Source: Lasiosphaeria ovina (taxonomy: Eukaryota; Ascomycota; Sordariomycetes; Sordariales; Lasiosphaeriaceae). Taken from it: a stretch of 64,000 nucleotides of DNA. The DNA is taken from contig JAULSN010000004.1 of the NCBI GenBank assembly GCA_033439765.1, positions 1,312,001-1,376,000 on the forward strand, read 5' to 3'. Position numbers and translations under genes: made by a program. The notes beneath the pieces were generated by a model that worked only from the letters and a program-made list of their open reading frames with translations, did not search any database and was not told where the DNA came from. Below, piece by piece: positions 11,447-21,388 of this stretch; within the stretch, counting starts at the first letter, position 1; each line of letters opens with the position of its first letter.

Positions 11447-13034
11447 ATGCACGTTCTGATCGTCGGAGCGGGGCTGGGCGGGCTTAGCCTAGCTCAGATC
11501 CTGCGCAAGCAGGGCATCTCGTTTGAAATCTTTGAACGCGACACGGACGCCGACGCGCGGTTCCAGGGCTGGGCCATTGCTCTCTACTCGTAAGAGACAC
11601 CGTTCTCTCTCTTCTCTAGCCCCTGGAAAATTAGCAGAGGGCGCTGGGCTATGGTGCTCATGGGCGGCGTGGCGTGCTGACGAGCAAGTGGCTAATTACG
11701 CGCCAGCATCGTCGACGCCCTGGTGGACTCGTATCCGGCCGACCTGCCCGACCTGCGCGCCTCGGTCAACCATCTGGCGCCCCTGAATCTCCCGGCGCAG
11801 ATCACGCTGTGGCCGCCGGGGAGGGAGGAGCGTGTTGGGTTTCAGGTGTGTGTGTGTGTGTGTGTTTGTGTGTGTTGCCGGGGCGGCGACTGCCCTGTTT
11901 TGATGTAGGGCGAAAGGGGGCAAAATAACTAATTGTTTAATTCTCGCCGTCGATTAGGATTCGCCCGACCAGCCGCTCATCCGCGCCGAACGTAGCCGTC
12001 TGCGCCGCTGGCTGTCGGCCAACATCCCCATCCAGTGGGGCAAGCGCGTGACGCGCATTGAGAACAGCGACGACGGCGTCTCTGTCCAGTTTGAGGATGG
12101 TGGTAGCGCCCACGGTGACATTCTCGTCGGGGCGGATGGGATCAACAGCATTGGTAGGCGAGATTGCGCTCCCCTTTTTTTTTCCTCCAGAGTTTGAAGT
12201 GCAATTATTACCCGTTGCCGTAATGCAAGGAAGCCATAGCCATTGCTAAGCAAAAGCCGGCAACCATTAGTGCGGCAGCACCTCCTCAACCGACCCAGCA
12301 GCGACCTGCTCAAGGTGATCCCGCTGGCAACGGTCATCGGGCAGCTAGACCTGTCGGGCGAGGCGCTCAAGCGGCAGCTGGCTCTCGGGCACAGCGGGTA
12401 CATGTGCATCCGGCCGGACCTCGGCTTCGTGACGTTCACGGGGCTGCACTACGTGGCGGCGGACGGGGAGTCGGCACGCTTCTACTGGAACCTGATGCAG
12501 TTCGACGGTGACATTGCGAGGGAGGACCACTGGCTGCGCGCGGCGACGGGAGAGCAGAAGCTGGCACACGCGCTGCAGACGACGCGCGGGCTGCCGGCCA
12601 AGCAGCGCGAGATCTTCGAGCTGACGGCGCCCGGCCAGATCAAGCACGAGACGCACGTCTGGCGCGACGTGCAGCTCGACGCCGAGTCGCTGCCGCCGGG
12701 CCGTGTCGTGCTGATGGGAGACGCCGCCCACGCCATGATGCCCTTCCGGGGCGAGGGAGGCTACCACACCCTCGTTGACTCGCTCGTTCTAGGCAAGGCA
12801 CTCAGCGCGCTGGCTGCCGGGGACAGGTTCAAGGACGTGGCGGCTGTGCGCCAAGCCGTGGCCGAATACAATGTGGTTATGCTCCGCAGAGCGGGCCAGG
12901 CGGTGCGCGACTCGAGGAATCTCGACATGAATGCGCAGCGCTTTGGGCCCGACGGGCTGCCACTCGACCCGGCCAAGGTGCCGCCTATCGTGCCCCTGCC
13001 CGACGTCGAAATTGTGCTGGGCGTTGGGGCATGA
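11447..13034 (+). CDS. FAD-dependent monooxygenase (salicylate hydroxylase-like)
   Basis: This is a class A flavoprotein aromatic hydroxylase of 413 residues that would use NAD(P)H and O2. Four exons are read: 11447-11589, 11707-11845, 11958-12153 and 12271-13034. The N-terminal FAD-binding motif is GAGLGG (G7, G9, G12), followed by FEIFERD, which ends in the ribose-binding acidic residue. The exon 3 end contains LVGADGINS, the DG motif. Exon 4 carries LMGDAAHAMMPFRGEGG near residue 309, the second FAD-contact GD motif. Each join preserves frame and motif spacing. The donor of intron 2 is the first GT of a (TG)n repeat. The gene lies head-to-head with the dioxygenase, and the tRNA-Phe gene follows 57 bp downstream on the other strand. 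The phenolic substrate is unknown. Confidence 0.9.
11846..11876 (+). repeat. (GT)n microsatellite at the 5' splice site of FAD monooxygenase intron 2
   Basis: An interrupted GT dinucleotide run begins exactly at the exon end (TTTCAG followed by GTGTGTG). The splice donor is therefore embedded in the repeat. Confidence 0.8.
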
Positions 13035-13090
13035 GGCATTGGGCATGGACCACGGAATAATAAGTCGAAGTCTGAAAAGGAGAAAAAGAA

Positions 13091-13179
13091 TGCGGTTTAT
13101 GTGGATCGAACACATGACCTTCAGATAGGTTGATGAAGTTGACTTCAGTCTGACGCTCTCCCAACTGAGCTAAACCCGC
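13091..13179 (-). tRNA. tRNA-Phe (GAA) with a 16-nt intron
   Basis: The minus strand folds as a complete cloverleaf of 73 nt once 16 nt are removed. The acceptor 5' strand is GCGGGTT and the 3' strand AAACCGC with discriminator A. The D-arm is GCTCAGTTGGGAGAGC. The anticodon arm is TCAGA-CTGAAGA-TCTGA with anticodon GAA. The T-arm is ATGTG-TTCGATC-CACAT. The intron sits one base 3' of the anticodon, the usual eukaryotic position, and contains TTC that can pair with GAA. Acceptor pair 5-68 is a G-A mismatch. All other stems pair. Confidence 0.95.
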
Positions 13180-13332
13180 ATGATTGCTGGATTTGTTTAT
13201 TTAATGAAGTACGAAACACACCCCATATAGCTACTTTCCCCACCAACAACAATCAAATACTTCCCTAGTGTCTGTATCCGTATCCGTTCATCGAAATTAC
13301 TTCGTACTCTGGCTGAAACACCATTCCTACTT

Positions 13333-14096
13333 TCAAGCCAGGAGTTCGCCATTCATGCAACCAAACCAAGCCCCAGCCTCTACAGCCCACGCCTGGCTCG
13401 TGGCCACGAATTCGTCCGCCTCCAGCTCTGTCGCATAACCACCGGCGTCAAATCTTTTCCTCAGCTCGGTTCCCGACACCAAGCGGGCGGCACAGCTACG
13501 GCCCCAGAACGCGACGGCTTCGTCGTCGGCAAAGCTCCAGCAGCTCGCGCGCGCGCGTTAATCTTGTCGGGCGCAAACCCAGCCTCGAGGGCGGCGGCGC
13601 GGAGCCTGCGGCCCATCTGGGGGTCGGCACCCGACGCGACGATGGTTACGGTGATACCGCGCTCCTAGAGGGCCACGCGCGGGTCGGCCGGGAACCAGGT
13701 GGTCGTAGCCGTGATTGTCCTTACTAGCGAGCAGGCCGCCAGGCTTGAGTACGCGGCGTATCTCGCGTAGCGCGGCCACGAGATGCGCCAGGTGGATTAC
13801 CACCTGGTGCGCGTGTACCACGTCGAAGGTGGCGTCGCTAAAGGGCAAGGCGCCGTTACGTCGCCGATTATAAAGTCGGCGTTGGCGACGCCGCGCTACG
13901 AAAATATCTGCCACGCCGCATCCAGCGCCGCCAGATCCGCCGAGATGGTGCCCGGCCCGCAGCCGACGTCGAGGATGGAGAAGCTGGGCTGTAGGTGCGG
14001 AATTAGGTACGCCGCGTCGCGGGCCGCGGTGCGTCGGGCGTGGGCTTGGAGCACCTCGGCAGAGTGCCCGTGGATGTAGGCTCCAGTTTCGCTCAT
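13333..14096 (-). pseudogene. Broken class I SAM-dependent methyltransferase (UbiE/COQ5-like)
   Basis: Family segments appear in order but in different frames. The N-terminus MSETGAYIHGHSAEVLQAH starts at 14096. Motif I (ILDVGCGPGTISADLAA) follows in the same frame. A deletion near LDAA removes the stretch before ADIF. Next come an in-frame TAG where a glutamine codon is likely, then NADFIIGDVTA. A one-base shift leads to LPFSDATFDVVHAHQV (motif II/post-I region) and VLKPGGLLA (motif III). A second shift leads to TWFPADPRVAL, another TAG, SGADPQMGRRLRA and an intact C-terminus ending at 13333. At least two frameshifts, two stops and one deletion make it non-functional as read. Related fungal enzymes methylate small molecules. 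It lies at the end of the tailoring-gene run. Confidence 0.82.
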
Positions 14097-14440
14097 TTTG
14101 CAGATGCCAAGTTGCCAAGTTTTTGGTGTCGATGGCAAAATCGAAAATTGCACTCTGTCGGTTGGGGTTGTGGTCGGGAATAACAACGGCACGACCTGCA
14201 GCACTTCGGCCCGGCCCTTGCCCTTCCACTGCCGTCAACCCCGCTGCGTCCCTGCACTAGGGCCTGGCATGGTTATTTCCGAGGCGGGACCAAGGCCCGA
14301 CCAGGAACAAGGGGCGCGATACTCGGTTCTCGTCATCCAATCAAGCTTGAGAAAAAGCCGATGACGATGCCGGCAGTAAATCGGGAAGGACTGGGATCAT
14401 ATGGGATGCCGCCATTCGCCGTCCCTTAGCGCTGCAGCGG
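14097..14440. other. Intergenic, no gene seen
   Basis: This spacer lies between the methyltransferase relic and the NACHT-type fragment. No feature was recognised. Confidence 0.6.
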
Positions 14441-14758
14441 CTACGCATGCTCGATTGTCAGCAGGAGAATCTTTGCCATATCCTCTTGAAAGACTGGCTT
14501 AATCCCCTGTATGATGCGCTCGAAGTATGCCTCTAAGTCCGGTGGAAACTGGTTCAGTAGCTTCAAGAGAGTGTGAACGTCTTCGTTCCGGTTAACCGCG
14601 TGAACCATATCACGGGTCACGATGTAGATCCAAAGCCATATCCCCTGTGACTGGCCTGCGATTTGGCTCACGAGATCGCTACACTCAAGTGCGCAGTCTC
14701 GCTGCAGTTTTTTAAACTTGGAGTTTTCTTCCCGTTGATGCCGGACGTATGCCTTCAT
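14441..14758 (-). pseudogene. Fragment of a NACHT-type (NLR-like) protein
   Basis: This is an isolated 105-residue frame. GIWLWIYIVTRDMV, then NQFPPDLEAYFERIIQGI, is the pattern found just after the NACHT ATPase in fungal NLR proteins (typically an 'FLWV...V..L', then 'LP.DLE..Y..ml' signature). No P-loop, effector domain or repeat domain is adjacent: upstream sequence belongs to an opposite-strand HET remnant. It is therefore best read as a surviving middle piece of a larger gene. The family assignment rests on this short signature only. Confidence 0.55.
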
Positions 14759-15500
14759 GGGAGCGCCGCGAGGAGATAGCCAGCGAGCAGTTTGGCGCGG
14801 GGATCCCGGACCGTGGAAGGCCGACTTTCCGTGGAACTTGCTTTGGACCGTGCCATCTGTGAGCGCGGACTCGGTGCCCGTCTGGGGCCGGCCGCGGCCG
14901 TCGTGGTCGTGGGTCGCTGGCCTGCCCGAGGACGGCGGTGTGTTTGTTGGTTACATGGAGGGATGGGAATTGCCGTGCCCGGGATCGACGGCCGAGGTGC
15001 TGGGCGTGAGTGATATGATGGTGGAGGGAAGCAACGCTGGCTCGGAGGCTCCCGGCTCGCCGCTGCCAGGGCCGCATCATTTCCTGCGCATACGGGCGCG
15101 CGTGTGCACGGTCCGGATATCCATCGGCGAGCAATACCATACCCGGTTGGAGTTTGGGGGTAGGGTACTCGACGCCACGGGCTGTGATCTATCGGCGCCA
15201 CTGCCGCCGGGCGCGGAGGATACGATTGTGCTGTTGGAAATATTTGCCGAGGGGAGCCGCATGGCGGGCCTGGTGCTGGCCCCGGCCGGTATGAATGGGA
15301 CGTATTACCGCGTCGGCGAATACCACACGGCCCACATGTGTCGCGATACTGATAAAGTTAAGGCCTCCCATATGCGCAAAAGGTACCGGAAGAGCCAGAA
15401 TGCGAGCGTGCTCGAGGCGGCTTTTGCGAGCTGCGATCTCGCCGAGCCGCGGTACATCGAGTTTGATGGGAGCGGCAGATATGTCGTCGACGTGATTTAG
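14757..15500 (+). pseudogene. C-terminal remnant of a HET-domain protein
   Basis: The open frame contains RPSWSWVAGL, close to the PSWSWAS signature that follows the HET domain. It ends in a typical HET-protein C-terminus: MAGLVLAPAG, then YYRVGEY, then RYIEFDG and a stop at 15500. The HET core (SYxWG, WIDxLCI, RxWxxQE) is absent, and the sequence before residue ~45 has no similarity that I recognise. The drawn start is simply the first ATG. HET proteins trigger cell death after fusion of incompatible hyphae. This copy lacks that domain. It abuts the opposite-strand NACHT fragment end to end. Confidence 0.6.
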
Positions 15501-15879
15501 GCTTTTGGTTTTTAAGGTGCTGTGCTGCATGGAGAAAGGGGTTCAAGGAGTTCTTTTCGGCAGCTGGTCCGCTTGCAACAAACTTCAAATCAGATGAACT
15601 AACAATGTTTGCTTGCTCATCCCTTTTGACTTTGCATTTCAACTTTTAATCTTCATATCTCTAGTAAACTTTTCACCCCTTCAAGCTTCAAGCAACAAAT
15701 TAAAGCCGTGATTGGACCGTGTGTTCTATTGTTTGGTTATCTTTCCGGGCACCATTGTTGACTCGGCCCTGGTTCCCTTCGGCGACACAACGGCTCACAC
15801 TCCCTGCCCAATAACACTCAACACAAGTGTCTCCCGCCCAGTCGAACCCCCAAATTTCCTTTTCCAGAACACGTGCATC
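15501..15879. other. Intergenic, no gene seen
   Basis: AT-richer spacer between the HET remnant and the next minus-strand frame. No feature was recognised. Confidence 0.55.
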
Positions 15880-16507
15880 TCAATCCATGCACCTATTCAT
15901 AGCCACGACCTCGAAGAACTCTCCCACCTCGGTCGGCGTGGCAAAGGAGGCCAGCCGGGGGAACGCGTCGGCGTCGCAGCTCGGCGGATACGGCATGGAG
16001 CGCGTGGGGTGCGTCGGCTTGCTCTCCACCCACACCCAGTCCGCCGCCGGCCCGGACCCCGTCGACGAGTTCTGCAGCGTGTACCCGCAATTGTCGTTGG
16101 CCACGGCCGGCCCCCGTGTAGCCCAAGCAGCGCGAGCAGTCGACTCCTCGGCCGCCGAGGAGGCAGCGCCCGCGGTGCCGCTGTCTTTGGAAGCCGGGGG
16201 TTTGCTGGCGGCGGCGCTGGGTGCGACGGCTGCTTCCTTGTCGAGAATCTCCTGGTACGTCTCCAAGAGGAGGCGGGCCCGGGCATGGGACTGGTAGTCT
16301 GGCTTGTTGATGGCGTATTCTCGCTCGCTGGGGGGAACGGACTTGAGGACGTCCATGGTGTTTGACAGCCGGATCATGCCGGCGTGCACCAAGGGGAAGG
16401 CTTCGAGCTTGCGCAGGTAAAAGTCTATTCGCTTTTGGTCGACGTCGCGGAGCTCGTCGTCGTCTGAATGCAGCAACACTGCCCTGTCGATTTCGTGCTG
16501 CAGGCAG
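15880..16507 (-). CDS. Hypothetical protein, probably partial
   Basis: An open minus-strand frame with balanced composition encodes DVDQKRIDFYLRKLEAFPLV, then an Ala/Ser-rich linker, then GPAADWVWVES and a stop at 15880. The frame can be extended upstream of its first ATG (16479) to about 16507, where GATAG before GAAACAG could be a splice acceptor. A possible donor (TCG-GTGAGA) lies about 100 bp further upstream. I do not recognise the family. The first ~60 residues look helical and the centre looks disordered. Opposite-strand frames across it are lower in quality. It may be the last exon of a longer gene whose 5' part I cannot define. Confidence 0.4.
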
Positions 16508-17438
16508 TAGACTGTTTCCTATCACGCGGCAATGGTAATCATGTCAGTCTGGCAGTCGTGGACGGCTTGGGTCTTTGGCCAAGAACGGGACGCATTCTCA
16601 CCGAGAAGGTCGACCTATCCCTATCCCTACACGTGGGAATGTGGCTCGCCATTGTGGCGATTTGTGTGTCTGTCGGTGCAAGGTCAACTGCTCCTAGAGA
16701 AGAGTGCCAGACTGGTGAGAAGGTGAAGAGTTTGGTTGCTGCCACATCTCTGCACTTTTGCAGCATCGGACAAGCCGGCTCACGTTGAACTCTATCGCAC
16801 CAAGTGCGGGAATTGCCACTGTCCCACGCCACATCTTTAGCATAGGTCTAGGTAAGTGGCGCCTTGTAGTAATAATTATATTTCTCGTGATTCGTGTTTG
16901 GCCTAATGGCACCATCAGTAGTGGCGTGGCGGTGGTGTCGGCCTTGCACCCATCATGGAAAAATAAAATCCCATAACTCCATATCCACCCTTCCTTCCGT
17001 AGCCCATATCCGGACAACCGCAATCGTTACTAGTACGATGATGAACCAACTGGCGCCATACAAGTGAAAGTAGTGATTCGTCCAGTACGATTTAGGAAAT
17101 AAAGAAAAGCGAGGTTTGGTGTTTAGGTTTAGGTGCAGGCCCGCACTCAAGAATGGAAAATGCTGGAAGCTTAAGGGGAGCACGGGGGTTGTCGTTCGGT
17201 AGGTCGTACAAGTCTTTCTTTGTTCTTAGTGTCTGACCCCACAGCAGCTGGGAATGAAAACGAAGTCCCTGATCGGCCCAACCGAAGCCTCAGTGCTAAT
17301 TAGGTACTGACAAAGGAAGCGCATGTAACAGCGCGACTACCTCGGTCAAGAATTCTTTCATTTTGCGTCTATCCCGACTTTTACACTGAGGTGCCTCTAA
17401 TTAATTACCGTACTCGCGTTAATGGCCAGTATGCAGCC
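16508..17438. other. Intergenic, possible 5' exon of the upstream-listed hypothetical gene
   Basis: Short minus-strand frames occur, one with a hydrophobic stretch (WFIIVLVTIAVVRIW near 17010-17050), but none links convincingly to a gene. Confidence 0.4.
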
Positions 17439-18775
17439 ATGATCCCTCCTGAAATCAGATTCTTCTGCGACGGTCCGTCAACTTATGGGCTTCCTGGCGA
17501 GTAGGCCAAGGACTTGTACAGCGACGACCAGCGACGATGGTTCCACGTCCATCTTCTGGCGGACGAGCGGTACAGACAAGCATGCGACAACAGCGACCTC
17601 GACGAGATGGCAGAAAAGGTGTCGGCCGTGGCCGTTGATCTCGTGATACAGCACGCCGACACGATGGCTCCGAACATCACCGGCCTCGTCCTCAATGCTT
17701 CGGGCAGAGTAGCGTCCAAGACAGCCGCCAACACGGACGGTGTAGAGCGGCCCCCCGTCTCGTACCACTCGGACAAGACAGGCTACTACGTGCCCTTGTC
17801 GGAGTACGAGCCGCCAGACTCTCTGGGGGTCAAGACGGTGCTGCGCTCCGACCTCGTCGAGCTGGACCGCCTCAGCTCATAACGATCTGGTCGAGTATGA
17901 GCACGACAACGACAGCGGTAGGCCGCGGGAGCGGCGACGGGGGGCGTTTAAGCACTATTTGGACGGATTCTGGGGATGGCAAGAGGCCAACATGCACGCG
18001 CGCATGCCCTGCAACGCCAACATCCTGCCCGTCGACAGGCTGGTGCTGGAAGAGGTCAGCGGGTCGCGCGTCGGGGGCTTCATCACACCGTTTATCGAAG
18101 GCGGAGACCGGAACCGGGGCTAAACGTCGCGCTGCCTCAAGCTCAAGTACCTACGCCAGCTCATGCGCGCCATCGACGACCTCAACTTCACGCACGGTAT
18201 CGCCCACCACAACGTGGCACCGCGCAACCTGCTGGTCGACGCTGCGACCGACGATGTGCTGCTGTACGACTTCAGCGTGGCGGGCAATATGGGCGCCCAG
18301 ACGCGCGGTTTTGGCCGGCAGCGCTTCACAGGCGAGCTGGCCAAGCGCAATGACGCCAAGGGTCTCGTGCTGACGCTGCACGAGATCATCAAGCGCGACC
18401 CGTCATACCAGCCGCCGCGGCCGCTGCAGCTGCAGCTGCTCGACGAGGCCGACCTCGTCGGCAGCCCGGACAAGTGGATGCAGAACCCGGACGTCTGCCT
18501 CGACCCGGCACGCTCGGCGCGCGACTACTACGACGAGCTGATGGCGTGGCTCGCGGCCCGGCGCGCCCGCACCGGCGCCGAGAAGCGGCCGTCGCACCCC
18601 ATCGAGTGGCCCGAGAAGCCGGGGGCCGTTGCCAAGCAACATGTTCTCCTTCGACCCCGCGCATGCCAAAAAGTACGGGCTGCCCGTTGTGAGGTGGAGG
18701 CGCCCGGCCACGGCTCGCCTGGACCGCTCGCGGACGTTGCTGGCCACGGGCTATCACAAAATGCAGTCCATGTAA
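17439..18775 (+). pseudogene. Disrupted protein-kinase-like gene
   Basis: The sequence reads as one gene with four breaks. It starts MIPPEIRFFCDGPSTYGLP and meets a TAG at 17502. The frame continues to LDRLSS, where a shift near 17878 moves it into NDLVEYEHD and ILPVDRLVLEEVSGSRVGGF. A TAA follows at about 18121, then DDLNFTHGIAHHNVAPRNLL and LLYDFSVAGN. These correspond to the kinase catalytic loop (HxD...N, here HHN) and the DFG position (here DFS). A last shift near 18630 leads to NMFSFDPAHAKKYGLPV and the end at 18775. The N in place of the catalytic Asp and the TAA are both consistent with C-to-T or G-to-A change. Fungal genes of this type form an expanded kinase-like family of unknown role. 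It would not encode a full protein. Confidence 0.75.
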
Positions 18776-19663
18776 TTCAGGTCAAAGTGCTTGTGTATTG
18801 CATCAAAAGAAGAGAGGTAGGCATAGCTAATATAGATGAATGAAGCCGTAGATGAAAAGGCCAGGTATGCAGGTTCAAGCCCGGAATGTTGATCAGGGCG
18901 TGGTATGCAGGGCGGTGCCAGGTATGTTGATCAACAGGGCGGAAAATGCAGATCCATTCTTTCAACACGGGCAGGTACGCCGACCAAGCCGTCGAGGGGC
19001 TAGAGGAAGACAAAGAGGCGGTTGCCGGCGTGGACTGGGGCGGAAGGTTATCTGCATCAAGCAGGCGCTCCCCAGATTTGGACACAGCAGCCATTGGGCC
19101 GGTAGGTATCGAGCCAGCAAATGTCGAGCCAAGAAACAGGGAACCCGTGAAGCCAAGCAACAGCCGCCCGTCTAATGGTCCTCCTTTTGATCAAGAAGCG
19201 GAAGAAGACCCCTGACACGGATACGAAGTTGCTCGAAGACGAGGCGCCGAACTCCCCGGGGCTGACGGCCAAGCGGACGAGACGGAAGAGTTGCTGAAGC
19301 TCTCGACAACGACAGGGTACCATTCAGTCACTGCAAACCCCAGAGTCAATATGGCCAGGGGTGATGTTATTACAACGACCCTTGATTATAGTGGTCAAAT
19401 ACAAGACTAGCCCCTTACTACCCCCCCACACTGTCTCAATTGAAGCATCAATGCTAGACACTCGTCGCTGAATGCTCTCTTCAGTGCAATCCCAATTAAT
19501 ACGCCCACTCCCATATTTAACCTACCGGTCCCACCTCCCTAGGTAGGTAGCCATGTGATTACGCGTCTAATTATTAATTACCCACCATATATCCCATCTC
19601 GCCGTCCCGCACAGCAAGACTTTCGATTCTAGTAATTAACCAACACAACACCCGCGAAGAAAA
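18776..19663. other. Intergenic, no gene seen
   Basis: The spacer contains a short imperfect internal duplication (a TTGATCA...GGGCGG motif twice near 18889-18942). It also holds the 3' flank of the PAQR gene. No gene was recognised. Confidence 0.55.
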
Positions 19664-20819
19664 TCAAAAATCCCCCAGCCCCCAGGCAGCATGCGGGCTC
19701 GGGCATCGCGGGTTCTCATAGTTCCAGCGAAACGCCGACAGGATGCCGCACAGGTGGACCAGGGCCGACAGCACAACCAGTACGTGGAACACCTGGTGCG
19801 ACGATCCCCATATGTCGAACGCGCCCGGCCGCCACGCCTCGGGCAGGTGGGACTGGGACAAGGACCGCAAAGTCAGCTACTAATTACTGTCTCGGAAAGC
19901 ACCACACCGAAATCTGGAATAAGTAAGTAGCTACTCACCATGTAGTGGAATGTGCCGACGAGCAGCAGCACGCCCTCGAGGTAATAGTAGCGCAGGCCGG
20001 CCTGCTGGTCGAGCTGGGCGTAGGGGAAGATGACGGCGGCGTGGATGATGGGCGCGAACGCCGACAGGCCCGTGGCCACGAAGCTACCGACGCGCAGCTG
20101 GCGCCACTCCCTACTCTGGAACCGAGGGTTCAGGACGACAAAGGCCGACAGCGACGTCAACGTCCCAATCTGGGTCAAGTCAACATCTCGGTCTCAAGAC
20201 GGGCGGGGCCAGGGAAATTGGGTGTGATTAATTAAGTAATTAACCAGGTACTCACCATGGCCCAGTACAGGCGCTGCAGATGCGGCTCGCAGTAGAAACT
20301 GAAATAAATCCCCGAGACAAAGCACCCGAGAGTCTGGGCGAGGATAGCCGCATAATCCACGCGCACCCAGAGGTCGCGGTAGCGCTCCGAGTGGCAGAGG
20401 AGGGTGTGGAAGAGGGCCGAGGCGGCGAAGCAGCACACGGAGCCGAGCAGATACAGCTGGAAAACAAGACGGTCGGCGGCGGCGGCGCGCGGGAACTGGG
20501 CGCCAAAGTACCACGGCACCAGGCAGGCCAGGGCCAGGGCCACAGCGGCCGGCACGAGGTGCGAGAAGATGTTGACCGTCTCGTTGTGCAGGTACGTCAG
20601 GCTGCGCAGGCAGAAGGCCGCTGATTCGGTAATGGGCCGGTAGCCGCCGTGGATGAAGGGCTCGCTGTGCCATGACGGCACTTGCTTGTGCGAGAGCAGC
20701 CGGTTCTTGTCGGCCATGGTGGAGGAGTCGGCTTTGTGCTGTCCGCGGTGAGGCGAGGACGAGTCGGTCCGCGAGTGGCCGCGCAGACTGGATGCCGGTG
20801 ATCTTTTGACGGGCGCCAT
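19664..20819 (-). CDS. PAQR / haemolysin-III-family membrane protein (Izh/adiponectin-receptor-like)
   Basis: This is a seven-helix membrane protein of 327 residues. Exons are 20256-20819, 19939-20169 and 19664-19852. Both introns start GTGAGTA and end CCAG, and all exons are whole numbers of codons. The cytosolic N-terminus is followed by a conserved segment with HNETVNIFSHL. SALFHTLLCHSE carries the first zinc-ligand histidine, and GSSHQVFHV in the last exon carries the HxxxH pair. PEAWRPGAFDIWGSSHQ is the family signature. Fungal members (Izh1-4) are linked to zinc and sterol homeostasis and act as putative ceramidase-type receptors. Intact and well conserved, it stands out among the decayed neighbours. 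Confidence 0.92.
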
Positions 20820-21388
20820 GTTGGTTTGTTGTCTGTGTTGGATTCGGAGTGCGAGTGGCGCTCAGTAAGCACACACTTTGGGACTTGTTGGAGACTCGAG
20901 GGGGGCTTTATCTCGAGTTGGTGGGGAGCGGCGCCAAGCATTCGCAAAGCCAACAACTCGACGCCCCCTGGGCCGCCGACTCTCCAACAAGCTTCGGCTA
21001 AATCGGGCCTAGGCTGCTGCGGATTCGATACGCGATGAAACGTTCTATGCGCGTAACCAGACCAAAGTGATATACGCATTTAGGGGTCTGAGGATATATG
21101 TATGTAATCACTGGCTGACTAAAGACCAGAGGAACTATCCTGGATCAACACTGGGAGCTCGATGTCTTGTAAATAAGGTAGCTTGGACTGCGACCATGGG
21201 CTGACGTGAGGAACAGGGGTAGTCGTGAACAGTAACGACAGTAACTTGAGAGAGGTTTGATGGTCGTGCAGGATGAAGGCGCGCTGAGTCGAGTGAGAAA
21301 AAAGAACACAATTCGCGTCCAGGACTTCATGATGCAATGTAAATGTATATCTGAGGAGGATTGATAGGAAGCAAATTCGAACGGGAAT
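20820..21388. other. Divergent spacer, PAQR upstream region
   Basis: The spacer includes the PAQR promoter side and the 5' flank of the HET pseudogene. No motif is strong enough to call. Confidence 0.5.
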
